The notes beneath the pieces are model-generated. The model saw nothing but the letters and a program-made list of their open reading frames with translations, did not search any database and was not told where the DNA came from. From Joostella atrarenae (GTDB taxonomy: Bacteria > Bacteroidota > Bacteroidia > Flavobacteriales > Flavobacteriaceae), in the NCBI RefSeq assembly GCF_021764745.1, contig NZ_JAETXX010000005.1, positions 124,001-188,000 of the forward strand: DNA of 64,000 nucleotides, read 5' to 3'. Both the position numbers and the translations under genes were made by a program. Of the stretch, positions 34,287-42,645 are shown in pieces (position 1 is the stretch's first letter; each line of letters begins with the position of its first letter).

Positions 34287-34327
34287 AAACGACAAATAGA
34301 CTCCTTTTTAGAGTCTATTTGTCGTTT
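34287..34327. terminator. Bidirectional terminator between the esterase-like gene and the MFS gene
   Basis: AAACGACAAATAGACTC (34287-34303) pairs perfectly with GAGTCTATTTGTCGTTT (34311-34327), a 17-bp stem with a 7-base loop. Confidence 0.85.
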
Positions 34328-34378
34328 ACATGGAATAAGTCTTTAAAGAATTAATGAATATTAGCTTTAACTAGGACA

Positions 34379-35587
34379 TCATTCATTTATATTTTTGGTA
34401 ATTCTATGTTTTAAATAATACAATAGCACACATGCTATAATTCCAAGGAAAGTCATAATTCCCCAAGTAAATTCATACCCAAAAGAATCTATTAAATGAA
34501 ATCCAGAGTTATGACCTAGGATGTGCGAAAAAGAAAAAGCAATGCTGTAAAGAGCTAGGTATTCACCTTGGTTTCCACGTTTAGCACGGTTTAATGCAAA
34601 AGCATTCGAAAAAGGAAATACAAGCATTTCTCCAAAACTCATTAATATCATTCCGATCACGAGAACACCAATCCACGATGAAATATTAAGCACTAAAAAA
34701 CTTAAAAGTGTTAATACACATCCAATGATTACGTTTGTTATAGAACCCCAAGATTTTCTCTCAAAATACTGAACTAAAGGCATTTCGAAAAGAAAGATTA
34801 AAAACCCATTGAAGCCTAATAACAAGCCAATATCACTTTCAGTTAAATAAAATAATTCTTTATAAAACAACGGTACTGTAGAAAAATATTGCAAGAATAT
34901 AAATCCGAATAATATCATTGCGACAAAGAAAATCCAATATGGAACATCCTTGTATGCTGATTCTGGAGCCTCATTTTTAGAATCGTCTAATACCTTAGCT
35001 TTTTTAGGATTTAATACATTTAAAAGAAGAATTCCTGCAAAGAAGCAAGTAATTCCATCTACCCAAAAAAGTCCACCATAGCTCATGTTAGTAATAATGA
35101 GTCCGCCAATAGCTGGGCCAGCAGAGAACCCTAAATTAATAGCTAAACGAATAAGAGTTACAGATCTTGTTTTATTTTCAGGCTTACTATAGGCACTTAG
35201 TGCCACAAATACCGCAGGACGAAACATATCTGCAACTAATATGACTATAAAAATTCCTATACAAATACTCCAAAATGTCTGTAAAAATTGAAGCGCAATA
35301 AAGCATACAGCTGAGCATAGCAAGCTAAAGGTCATTATTTTATAATATCCAATCTTGTCGGTAAGTTTTCCTCCAATCCAAGAGCCAACTACAGAACCCA
35401 AACCAAAGAATGTCATAATCCAGCCAACGTCACCTAAAGTGAAATTTAGTTTTTGGGTTAGATATAATGAAAGGAAGGGGATTACCATAGTTCCTGCTCT
35501 ATTAATTAATGTAATTAGAGCAAGCCACCATACCTCTTTAGAGAGTCCTTGAAAAGATGAAATGTACCCTGAGTATAGTTTTCTCAT
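34379..35587 (-). CDS. MFS transporter preceded by a leader-peptide attenuator
   Basis: The 402-residue product has 12 predicted membrane helices, with the MFS loop 2-3 motif GSWIGGKLTDKIGYYK and a central charged loop (PKKAKVLDDSKNEAPES) between helices 6 and 7. The group is typical of drug or metabolite exporters in Flavobacteria; the substrate is not known. Its mRNA leader is unusual: a 25-codon Cys-rich ORF and an intrinsic terminator stand before the ATG, 23 bases after the terminator. That points to control by cysteine (or Cys-tRNA) supply, and therefore perhaps to a sulfur-related substrate. This link is inference. Confidence 0.88.
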   Translation of the reverse strand: MRKLYSGYISSFQGLSKEVWWLALITLINRAGTMVIPFLSLYLTQKLNFTLGDVGWIMTFFGLGSVVGSWIGGKLTDKIGYYKIMTFSLLCSAVCFIALQFLQTFWSICIGIFIVILVADMFRPAVFVALSAYSKPENKTRSVTLIRLAINLGFSAGPAIGGLIITNMSYGGLFWVDGITCFFAGILLLNVLNPKKAKVLDDSKNEAPESAYKDVPYWIFFVAMILFGFIFLQYFSTVPLFYKELFYLTESDIGLLLGFNGFLIFLFEMPLVQYFERKSWGSITNVIIGCVLTLLSFLVLNISSWIGVLVIGMILMSFGEMLVFPFSNAFALNRAKRGNQGEYLALYSIAFSFSHILGHNSGFHLIDSFGYEFTWGIMTFLGIIACVLLYYLKHRITKNINE

Positions 35588-35610
35588 CGGTTGATAGTTT
35601 TAGTGGTTAT

Positions 35611-35643
35611 AAAAAAAGCCCAACGTTTTGGCGTTGGGCTTTT
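35611..35643 (-). terminator. Intrinsic terminator in the MFS mRNA leader (candidate attenuator)
   Basis: On the minus strand AAAAGCCCAACG pairs with CGTTTTGGGC-side arm CGTTGGGCTTTT in mirrored order (arms 35632-35643 and 35614-35625; loop 35626-35631), followed by seven T residues. No other minus-strand gene lies upstream except the 25-codon leader ORF, so this terminator can only act on the MFS leader transcript. Confidence 0.85.
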
Positions 35644-35667
35644 ATAAAATAGTAATGAAATTACATA

Positions 35668-35745
35668 TTACATCATACAAAAGCACCTACAGCGTAGCTT
35701 TGAGCACACCGAAATATTAGTATATGTTGTAATAAGTCGCATCAT
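35668..35745 (-). CDS. 25-residue Cys-rich leader peptide
   Basis: The frame runs from tandem ATG codons (35740-35745) to TAA (35668-35670). The peptide starts MMRLITTYTNISVCSK and continues with LRCRCFCMM; cysteines fall at positions 14, 19, 21 and 23, i.e. four in the last 12 residues, with Arg codons between. A TAGCTTTG promoter element lies 16 bases upstream and an intrinsic terminator 25 bases downstream. This is the arrangement of a translation-coupled attenuator. No similar peptide family is named here because none could be searched. Confidence 0.6.
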   Translation of the reverse strand: MMRLITTYTNISVCSKLRCRCFCMM

Positions 35746-35761
35746 TTTTAATTTATATCAA

Positions 35762-35769
35762 CAAAGCTA
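35762..35769 (-). promoter_or_regulatory. -7 element (TAGCTTTG) of the leader/MFS transcript
   Basis: The minus strand reads TAGCTTTG, a TAnnTTTG match; the start of transcription would fall about 10 bases before the leader ATG. No TTG -33 element is seen at the right distance. Confidence 0.5.
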
Positions 35770-35789
35770 CTTAAAATAGCTATAAGTTG

Positions 35790-35797
35790 TATTTTTG
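35790..35797 (+). promoter_or_regulatory. -7 element (TATTTTTG) of the DUF1684 gene
   Basis: TATTTTTG fits TAnnTTTG and lies 33 bases before the ATG. It diverges from the MFS leader promoter. Confidence 0.5.
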
Positions 35798-35830
35798 TTT
35801 TTTGAAAAAATTCAATAAAAATAAACACAG

Positions 35831-36499
35831 ATGAGATTATCTTACATTTTTACATTAGCCTTCCTAATATTATTTATGTCTTGTAAGGATGATAAAAAAT
35901 ATCATGATGATAAAGATGTTGTTGAGGTTGCAAAAAAAGAAAAAGATACAATTTTAACGGCTCAGCAATCAATATTGAATTTTCAAGAAGAGATCAATAA
36001 AGAGTTTTCTGATGCTGAGAAAACACCACTTACAAAAGAAGATTTTGCAGGCTTTAAGAGTTTAGAGTTTTTTCCAATAGATACTAGTTTTAATCTAGTT
36101 GCAAAATTAGAACGTACTCCAAACGAACAACCTTTCTTAATGCCAACAACAACAGAAAGAAAATCTAAAGAGGTTTTGTACGGTGTTTTATACTTTGAAT
36201 TGCAAGGAGAAAAATTTTCATTGAATGTATACCAGAATCAAGAGTTAAAGGAAACTTTAGAATACAGAGATTATTTGTTTTTACCATTTTCTGATAAAAC
36301 TAATGGAAAAGAAACCTATGGAGGTGGGCGGTATTTAGATCTTCGAATTCCAGAAGGAGATTCTATAACTATAGACTTTAATAAAGCATATAATCCATAT
36401 TGCGCATACAACAAGAAATTTTCTTGTCCTATTGTTCCAGAAGAAAATACTTTAGATATTGCTGTTACTGCGGGAGTTAAAAAGTTTAATCATAAATAG
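35831..36499 (+). CDS. DUF1684 lipoprotein
   Basis: The 222-residue product has a lipobox ending FMSC (Cys19) and a Lys/Asp-rich linker. The DUF1684 hallmarks are present near the end: LFLPFSDKTNGKETYGGGRYLDL, then the NPYCAYNKKFSCPIVPEEN segment with its Asn-Pro-x-Cys-Ala-Tyr motif. The family is frequent in Bacteroidetes and its function is unknown. Lipidation predicts a periplasm-facing envelope protein. It is divergent from the MFS leader region. Confidence 0.88.
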   Translation: MRLSYIFTLAFLILFMSCKDDKKYHDDKDVVEVAKKEKDTILTAQQSILNFQEEINKEFSDAEKTPLTKEDFAGFKSLEFFPIDTSFNLVAKLERTPNEQPFLMPTTTERKSKEVLYGVLYFELQGEKFSLNVYQNQELKETLEYRDYLFLPFSDKTNGKETYGGGRYLDLRIPEGDSITIDFNKAYNPYCAYNKKFSCPIVPEENTLDIAVTAGVKKFNHK

Positions 36500-36563
36500 T
36501 CAAAAACATTTTAGAAATAGACTTTAAGAATCCATTATTAGCAACTAATGATGCTTCCTAATA

Positions 36564-38153
36564 TTATACCTTTTTCTTTCTAGCGATAGCATATAATAAT
36601 ATCATAACTGTAAAAAGTACCGCTATACGGGCTATATAATCTCCGTATTTAACGTAAATCGTTTCTTTATTATTAACAGTAATTTCACCAGATAAACTTC
36701 CCTTAGAATTAAAAGCGAGTGTCTTAGTAATTTCTCCTTTTTCATTTATAAAAGCAGAAATTCCAGTATTCGCACTTCTAGCAACACTTTTTCTTGTTTC
36801 TATGGCGCGTAATCTAGCGTAGCTTAAATGTTGTTTGTGTCCTTGAGTATCGTCCCACCAAGCATCATTTGTAATTATGGCCAAGAAATTGGCTCCTTTT
36901 TTTACGTAACCTGTAACAAACTCACCATAAATAGATTCGTAACAAATAATTGGTGCAGCGCTAAATGCATTATCATTAGATTTAAAAACAGAACGCTCTT
37001 CTTGAGTTGCTCGCATGGCAACCGTTCCGCCTAAATCGAGCATTACATCTCCTAAAAGCGGCTCTAAAACAGTCTTGAATGGGAAATTTTCCACTCCAAC
37101 AACAAGCTTAGATTTTATGTATTTTTCTGAAGTATTACTTTTATTTATCTGAACAGCAGCATTATAGAAGTCAAACCATCCATTTCTCCCATAAAAATTT
37201 GCTGTTATAGTTGGCTTCTCTTTTTGTGGGTAATGACGGTAAAAATCTACTCCTGTAATAAATTGCATGTTAGGAAATTGATTCACATAATCTTGTAGCA
37301 TTACTTTTTCAGTACTATCATCAAATTGATCTATAGAAGAGCCTTTTGCTAGCGCCGTTTCAGGAGCTATGATATAATTTGTATTCTGATTGATATCTTG
37401 TTTTGCAAGGGCAATAAGATTTTTTGCCATTTGAATGTTTGAGATATCATATTTTTGTGAGTAGGGATCTACGTTTGGTTGTAACAATGTTATCTGTGCT
37501 TTTTTTGTTCCTTCCTCATAATTATTCAGTAGAAATAAAGAGAAGATAATAGGAATTGCAATTAATAATACATTTCTCGCAACTCCTTTAGTCAAGATAC
37601 TTCTGTTTCCGTTATTTTTATAGTTGACAACGGTTTTATATATTCCAATATTAATAATCCATATCCAAAGTGCACCCCCAAATACTCCTGTATATTCGTA
37701 CCATTGGATCCATGTAGTATATTCAGAAAAAACATTTCCGAGGTTAAGCCAAGGCCAAGAGAAATCCCAATTGAGGTGGAATTTTTCAAAAGCCATCCAA
37801 ATCGCAGGAAGGAAAATAAGGTGAATTTTGGCAGGTAATCTTTTAGCAACAAAATGGTATAGCGAAAATACAATTGCCATTAAAAGTGAGTTTACTGCTA
37901 AAGCGAAAAACATACCAAAAGGGGTGGAATACCAAATCCACCATGTGGTGATGGAATTCCATATGATAAAAGTGACGTAAGAAACTAAAAATACTTTCCC
38001 TCCCTTTCTTTTATATGAAGATTCACGAATATGCTTTTCTGCTAAAAGTAGTGGAACAAAACCTATAAAAGCAAGTATCGGAATGCCATATGTAGGCCAT
38101 GCTAACGCTAATAATAAACCTGAAAGTATGGCAAGGAAGTATGAATTTCTCAT
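36564..38153 (-). CDS. lnt: Apolipoprotein N-acyltransferase
   Basis: The 529-residue product adds the third acyl chain to lipoproteins in the inner membrane. It has about six N-terminal membrane helices (to about 210), a periplasmic nitrilase-like domain (218-500) and a last helix. The catalytic triad is visible as Glu265 (IIAPETA), Lys349 (in KYIKSKLVVG) and Cys404 (PIICYESIYG). NAWWDDTQGHKQHLSYARLRAIETRKSVARSANTG matches the conserved tail region. Many predicted lipoproteins in this window would be its substrates. It diverges from pssA. Confidence 0.92.
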   Translation of the reverse strand: MRNSYFLAILSGLLLALAWPTYGIPILAFIGFVPLLLAEKHIRESSYKRKGGKVFLVSYVTFIIWNSITTWWIWYSTPFGMFFALAVNSLLMAIVFSLYHFVAKRLPAKIHLIFLPAIWMAFEKFHLNWDFSWPWLNLGNVFSEYTTWIQWYEYTGVFGGALWIWIINIGIYKTVVNYKNNGNRSILTKGVARNVLLIAIPIIFSLFLLNNYEEGTKKAQITLLQPNVDPYSQKYDISNIQMAKNLIALAKQDINQNTNYIIAPETALAKGSSIDQFDDSTEKVMLQDYVNQFPNMQFITGVDFYRHYPQKEKPTITANFYGRNGWFDFYNAAVQINKSNTSEKYIKSKLVVGVENFPFKTVLEPLLGDVMLDLGGTVAMRATQEERSVFKSNDNAFSAAPIICYESIYGEFVTGYVKKGANFLAIITNDAWWDDTQGHKQHLSYARLRAIETRKSVARSANTGISAFINEKGEITKTLAFNSKGSLSGEITVNNKETIYVKYGDYIARIAVLFTVMILLYAIARKKKV

Positions 38154-38304
38154 GTAATAATTTTAATACTGCTAATATCTTAATAATATTTGATAGCACC
38201 ACAAGAAGCTAAAAGAGATAAGTGTAATTATTGGATTTTTAAAAAATATCTGATTCTGATGAATTTTAAAAGTAGTAATTTTACACAACTGAAATTTTAA
38301 ACTA

Positions 38305-39069
38305 ATGAAGAAATTTATTCCCAACGGATTAACATTATTAAACCTTTTATGTGGTACGATTGCTGTGATTTTAGCTGTACAAGGAAATTTAATATTTGCC
38401 GCTTACTTTGTTTTTGCAGGAATCTTTTTTGACTTTTTCGATGGATTGGCAGCTAGGCTATTAGATGCTCAAAGTGAATTGGGTTTACAGTTAGACTCCT
38501 TGGCAGATATGGTTACTTCTGGAGTAGTTCCTGGAATTGTAATGTTCCAGTTGTTCAATATGAGTGAAGGGAATTATACTTGGGGAAATCATGAAACGGT
38601 CGCATCGGTAATGCAAATAGAAGGACTTAATTTCTCACCAATAGCATTATTCGGTATATTGATAACCTTGGGATCTGCTTATCGTTTAGCAAAGTTTAAT
38701 ATTGATGAAGAGCAGACAACCTCTTTTATAGGGCTACCAACACCCGCAAACGCATTATTTATACTTTCTTTGCCTTTAATATTAGAGTTTCAAAATAGTA
38801 GTTTTTTAGATGCTATTATTTTAAATAAATGGTTTTTAGTAATTGTTACAATATTAAGTACCTATATGTTAAATGCCAGAGTACCATTATTCGCATTAAA
38901 ATTTAAAACATGGGGATTTAAAGAAAATAGTATTAGATATGTGTTTTTAATATTGAGCGCTATTTTATTAGTGGCTCTTCAATTTGCAGCAATTCCATTA
39001 ATAATTGTGTTCTATGTGTTACTCTCTTTAGGTTACAGTTTCCAAGAGAAAAGTAGAGCCAACATTTAA
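38305..39069 (+). CDS. pssA: CDP-diacylglycerol-serine O-phosphatidyltransferase
   Basis: The 254-residue membrane protein carries the complete CDP-alcohol phosphatidyltransferase motif DG(x2)AR(x8)G(x3)D(x3)D: Asp46, Gly47, Ala50, Arg51, Gly60, Asp64, Asp68. It makes phosphatidylserine, the precursor of phosphatidylethanolamine. The start MKKFIPNGLTLLNLLCGTIAV is typical of the Bacteroidetes/Gram-positive integral-membrane type, with about seven to eight helices. It is followed by a strong terminator. Confidence 0.95.
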   Translation: MKKFIPNGLTLLNLLCGTIAVILAVQGNLIFAAYFVFAGIFFDFFDGLAARLLDAQSELGLQLDSLADMVTSGVVPGIVMFQLFNMSEGNYTWGNHETVASVMQIEGLNFSPIALFGILITLGSAYRLAKFNIDEEQTTSFIGLPTPANALFILSLPLILEFQNSSFLDAIILNKWFLVIVTILSTYMLNARVPLFALKFKTWGFKENSIRYVFLILSAILLVALQFAAIPLIIVFYVLLSLGYSFQEKSRANI

Positions 39070-39116
39070 ATAATTATATTATACAGCGGGGTTTAGTTAC
39101 TGCTTTATAGATAGAC

Positions 39117-39150
39117 AAAAAGCTTCCTAGAATTTACTAGGAAGCTTTTT
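39117..39150. terminator. Bidirectional terminator between pssA and the TRAP operon
   Basis: AAAAAGCTTCCTAG (39117-39130) pairs with CTAGGAAGCTTTTT (39137-39150) around a 6-base loop, with T-runs in both directions. Confidence 0.93.
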
Positions 39151-39193
39151 TAGTTTATAAAAAATATTTTCTTCTGAATGATTTTATATCTAT

Positions 39194-40489
39194 CTACAAT
39201 TCGAATAAGCTAGGTAGCCATAGCGTAAGTTGTGGGAAATACGTTACTAAGAATAATGCAAAGATCATGGCTAAAAATAGTGGTAATAGCGGCTTTACAA
39301 CCTTCTGAATGCTTGTTTTAGCAACACCAACACCCACAAAGAGGACGGAGCCGACCGGTGGGGTGCAAAGACCAATACATAAGTTAAGCACCATTATGAT
39401 TCCAAATTGAACAGGATCCATACCTAGTTTTGTCACTACTGGTAAAAATATAGGTGTAAATATGAGTACCGCAGGTGTAATATCCATGAAAATCCCAACA
39501 AAAAGCAATATTAGATTGATAATCAAAAGGATGATAATAGGATTATCGCTAAGTCCTAATAATAAGCTACTGATATTTTGAGGAATGTTTTCATAAGACA
39601 TCACCCAAGACATACTCATAGAAGCTCCAATTAATAGCATAACAATAGCCGTTGTAGAAGCCGAATTAAGCAATACTTCAGGTAAGTTTTTAAATGAAAT
39701 CTCTTTGTATATAAAACCTAGAATTAGAGTGTAGAGTACAGCAATGGCAGATGCTTCTGTAGCTGTAAAAATTCCAACGACAATACCACCAATTACAATA
39801 ACTAACAAAAGAAGACTCGGAACAGCATCTATAAATGTTCTAAAAACTTGTTTTAAAGTACTTCTTTTTCCTACTTTATATTTTTTCTTTTTAGCCCAAA
39901 TAGAGGCAACAATCATTAAAAATAAACCTGTTAGAATACCAGGGATGTAACCTGCTAGAAAAAGTGCAGCAATAGAAACACCTCCACTAGCAAGGGAGTA
40001 AACAATAAGAACATTACTTGGAGGGATGATAAGTCCAGTTGTAGAAGATGTAATATTTACAGCAACTCCAAACTCTTTAGAATAGCCTTCTTTTTCCATT
40101 TCTGGACCTAAAATACTTCCCATGGCAGATGCAGAAGCCATTGCAGAGCCTGCAATAGCTCCCATTAACATGGCTGCAATAACGTTGATAAGTGCTAATC
40201 CTCCAGGAAGAGCGCCTACCAGTGTTTTAGCAAAAGCAATGAGTCGGTGTGCTATTCCTCCCTTATTCATGAGTTCCCCAGAGAGAACAAAAAAGGGAAT
40301 GGCAAGCAGTGCAAAGCTATCCAAACCGGTAGCCATCCGTTGGGAAACTGTTGTAAAAGCTGGCATCGCAGGAATCGTAACGAGCATGGTTAGTAATGAT
40401 GAAATGGTAATACTCCACGCCACTGGAGTTCCTATTGCCAAAAGGCATAAAAAGCTTATTATTAATATGAGTACGGGAATGTATTCCAT
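39194..40489 (-). CDS. dctM: TRAP transporter large permease (DctM)
   Basis: The 431-residue product has about 12 membrane helices and the DctM-type features: GTPVAWSITISSLL, LLAIPFFVLSGELMNKGGIAHRLI, GSAMASASAMGSILGPEMEKEGY and GLIIPPSNVLIVYS. It forms the ion-coupled translocation unit of a tripartite ATP-independent periplasmic transporter. It is the last gene of the hexuronate operon, 3 bases behind dctQ. The context suggests uptake of glucuronate or a related sugar acid. Confidence 0.94.
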   Translation of the reverse strand: MEYIPVLILIISFLCLLAIGTPVAWSITISSLLTMLVTIPAMPAFTTVSQRMATGLDSFALLAIPFFVLSGELMNKGGIAHRLIAFAKTLVGALPGGLALINVIAAMLMGAIAGSAMASASAMGSILGPEMEKEGYSKEFGVAVNITSSTTGLIIPPSNVLIVYSLASGGVSIAALFLAGYIPGILTGLFLMIVASIWAKKKKYKVGKRSTLKQVFRTFIDAVPSLLLLVIVIGGIVVGIFTATEASAIAVLYTLILGFIYKEISFKNLPEVLLNSASTTAIVMLLIGASMSMSWVMSYENIPQNISSLLLGLSDNPIIILLIINLILLFVGIFMDITPAVLIFTPIFLPVVTKLGMDPVQFGIIMVLNLCIGLCTPPVGSVLFVGVGVAKTSIQKVVKPLLPLFLAMIFALFLVTYFPQLTLWLPSLFEL

Positions 40490-40492
40490 AAT

Positions 40493-40951
40493 TTATTTTT
40501 TTAAGAGGTCTGAGGTTTTGTAGTAAATGATAAGTAATCCACTAATAGGGATTACCAGATAGACAGCAGATAACGGCATGTTTAATGCTGGAGAATGTTG
40601 TCCTAAAATGTAACTTATATAAACCAATCGAAGTCCACCGATTACAAAAGCCAAAAACGAAAAGGTAATGATCAATATATTTACAATAGTGGCCATTCTT
40701 TTCTGAGCTTTCGGACTAGATTTTGACGGCAGTACATCGATAGCTACATGCATATTTCTTCCAGAAACATACGCAGCGCCCAATATTCCCACCCAAATCA
40801 TAAGATAACGAGCTAATTCGTCTGTAAATGAGCTAGGAGAACCTGTAATGTATCTTGTAAATACTTGCCACAATACATTAATTACCATTATTGCCATTAT
40901 AAAAATTAGCACCCTGCTTAGTATCAGATCTACTTTTTTTCTAAAATTCAT
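40493..40951 (-). CDS. dctQ: TRAP transporter small permease (DctQ)
   Basis: The 152-residue product has four membrane helices and the DctQ features LWQVFTRYITGSPSSFTDELARYLMIWVGILGAAYVSGRNMHVAIDVL in order. It pairs with DctM. It lies one base after the dctP stop and 3 bases before dctM, so the three TRAP genes are cotranscribed. Confidence 0.93.
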   Translation of the reverse strand: MNFRKKVDLILSRVLIFIMAIMVINVLWQVFTRYITGSPSSFTDELARYLMIWVGILGAAYVSGRNMHVAIDVLPSKSSPKAQKRMATIVNILIITFSFLAFVIGGLRLVYISYILGQHSPALNMPLSAVYLVIPISGLLIIYYKTSDLLKK

Positions 40952-40952
40952 C

Positions 40953-41933
40953 TTATTTAGTATTTCTTATTTCTTGAATTATCGAGTACATTTCTTTATC
41001 CTCTTTATAGGTATCATAAATACTTTGTACTTGCTTAGCAAAAGGTTCTTTGTCTGGATAGATAATTTCAACTCCTTCTTTTTGTACAGCTTCTAAAGCT
41101 TCTTTTTCTGAAGCTGCCCATAGCTTACGCTGATTTTTCACCGATCTATCTGCAGCTTCCTGAAGCCACTTTTGCTCTTGCTTGTTTAAGCTATTCCATA
41201 AATGAGTTCCCACAACCAAAACATCTGGCAATACTGTGTGCTCGTCTAAAGAATAGAATTTACAAACCTCGTAGTGTTTTGATAAGTAGAAACTAGGTGG
41301 GTTGTTCTCGGCACCATCTACCACACCTTGCTGTAAAGAGGTGTAAAGTTCTCCCCAAGAAATTGGCGTTGGAGAGCCTCCTAGACTACGTACCATATTC
41401 ATGGCTGTAACACTTTCCATAACTCTAATTTTCATCCCCTCTAAATCTTCAGGAGAATTTACAGGACGTTCTTTTGTGTAAAAACTTCTGCTTCCAGCAT
41501 CATAATAGCAGAGTCCTTTTAACCAAAACTGAGTCCCTTCATTAAGAAGTGATTTTCCAATTGGTCCATCTAGTACATTAAAAGAATGTTGCTTGTTTTT
41601 AAAGAGAAATGGCAGTCCTAATACTTTCATTTTAGGGGCAAAATTTTCCATCACTCCCACAGATACCTTTGTCATATCTAAGCTTCCAATCTGAAGTAAT
41701 TCCAAACACTCGCGCTCAGAGCCTAATTGCTGATTCGGATAAATTTTAATATCCATTTTTCCACCAGAGATCTCTTCCAAATCTTTTCCCATTTGTAGCA
41801 TCGCCTTGTGTACAGAATGGCTAACATCCAGCCCGTGAGCAAGCTTGAGTGTTTTATGCTCGCTTATTTGATTACAAGAAATAAGAGATAATAGGGCTAT
41901 AATAGTGAAGCTTAATTTTAAATAAATCTTCAT
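40953..41933 (-). CDS. dctP: TRAP transporter substrate-binding protein (DctP), lipoprotein form
   Basis: The 326-residue product has a lipobox ending LISC (Cys20) where many DctP proteins have a cleavable signal. The fold markers are present: LAHGLDVSHSVHKAMLQMGKDLEE, GSERECLELLQIGSLDMTKVS, LPFLFKNKQHSFNVLDG, the ligand Arg stretch GMKIRVMESVTAMNMVRSLGGSPTPISWGELYTSLQQGVVDGAENNP. That DGxExxP motif is the TRAP hallmark. It probably binds a hexuronate at the outer face of the inner membrane. Its ATG overlaps the eda stop by 4 bases. Confidence 0.93.
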   Translation of the reverse strand: MKIYLKLSFTIIALLSLISCNQISEHKTLKLAHGLDVSHSVHKAMLQMGKDLEEISGGKMDIKIYPNQQLGSERECLELLQIGSLDMTKVSVGVMENFAPKMKVLGLPFLFKNKQHSFNVLDGPIGKSLLNEGTQFWLKGLCYYDAGSRSFYTKERPVNSPEDLEGMKIRVMESVTAMNMVRSLGGSPTPISWGELYTSLQQGVVDGAENNPPSFYLSKHYEVCKFYSLDEHTVLPDVLVVGTHLWNSLNKQEQKWLQEAADRSVKNQRKLWAASEKEALEAVQKEGVEIIYPDKEPFAKQVQSIYDTYKEDKEMYSIIQEIRNTK

Positions 41934-42598
41934 CCTTTTATAGATTTTATAATATTAATGGCATTTTGAACATTGGCAGTAAGTAGCTTAAAATCTTTGT
42001 TTTTTATAAGCTCTTTTGTGATTAGTTTAGATCCCATTCCTACACAAGTTACCCCTGCATGAAACCAAGCAGTGATATTCTCTTCTGTAGGTTCTACTCC
42101 TCCAGTAGGCATAATACTTGTCCATGGACAAGGCCCTTTTATCGCTTTAACAAAACCGGGACCATAGATATCTCCAGGAAATAATTTTACAATTTCGCAA
42201 CCTAATTCTTCGGCTTTAGAAATCTCTGTAAGGGTACCACAACCGGGAGACCACAATACTTTTCTGCGATTACAAACGATTGCAATATCTTCTCTAAAAA
42301 CAGGAGTAACAATAAATTGTGCTCCCATTTGCATGTATAGCGAAGCTGCGGCAGCATCGGTAACAGATCCTACCCCGAGAATCATCTCTGGACAATGCTC
42401 TGAACAAAATTTTCTTAATTCTGAAAATACTTCGTGGGCAAAGGCTCCTCTTGCAGTAAATTCAAAGAGTCTTGCGCCGCCATCATAACAGGCTTTTACA
42501 ACCTGACTCACAATCTCGGCATCTTCATGATAAAATAGTGGCACTAAGCCAGTATCTTTCATGGTATTTGCGACTTCAATTCTTGTAAATGTTTTCAT
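41930..42598 (-). CDS. eda: KDPG/KHG aldolase
   Basis: The 222-residue (beta/alpha)8-barrel class I aldolase splits 2-keto-3-deoxy-6-phosphogluconate into pyruvate and glyceraldehyde 3-phosphate. The Schiff-base lysine lies in CEIVKLFPGD; LEFTARG carries the conserved Glu and Arg region, and SIMPTGGVEPTEENI closes the phosphate site. It is the final step of the glucuronate pathway encoded here and sits 47 bases after kdgK. Confidence 0.93.
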   Translation of the reverse strand: MKTFTRIEVANTMKDTGLVPLFYHEDAEIVSQVVKACYDGGARLFEFTARGAFAHEVFSELRKFCSEHCPEMILGVGSVTDAAAASLYMQMGAQFIVTPVFREDIAIVCNRRKVLWSPGCGTLTEISKAEELGCEIVKLFPGDIYGPGFVKAIKGPCPWTSIMPTGGVEPTEENITAWFHAGVTCVGMGSKLITKELIKNKDFKLLTANVQNAINIIKSIKG

Positions 42599-42645
42599 TA
42601 CTATGTTTTATAAACTATTAGTATCAGTTGGTATTTAATTCTTTA

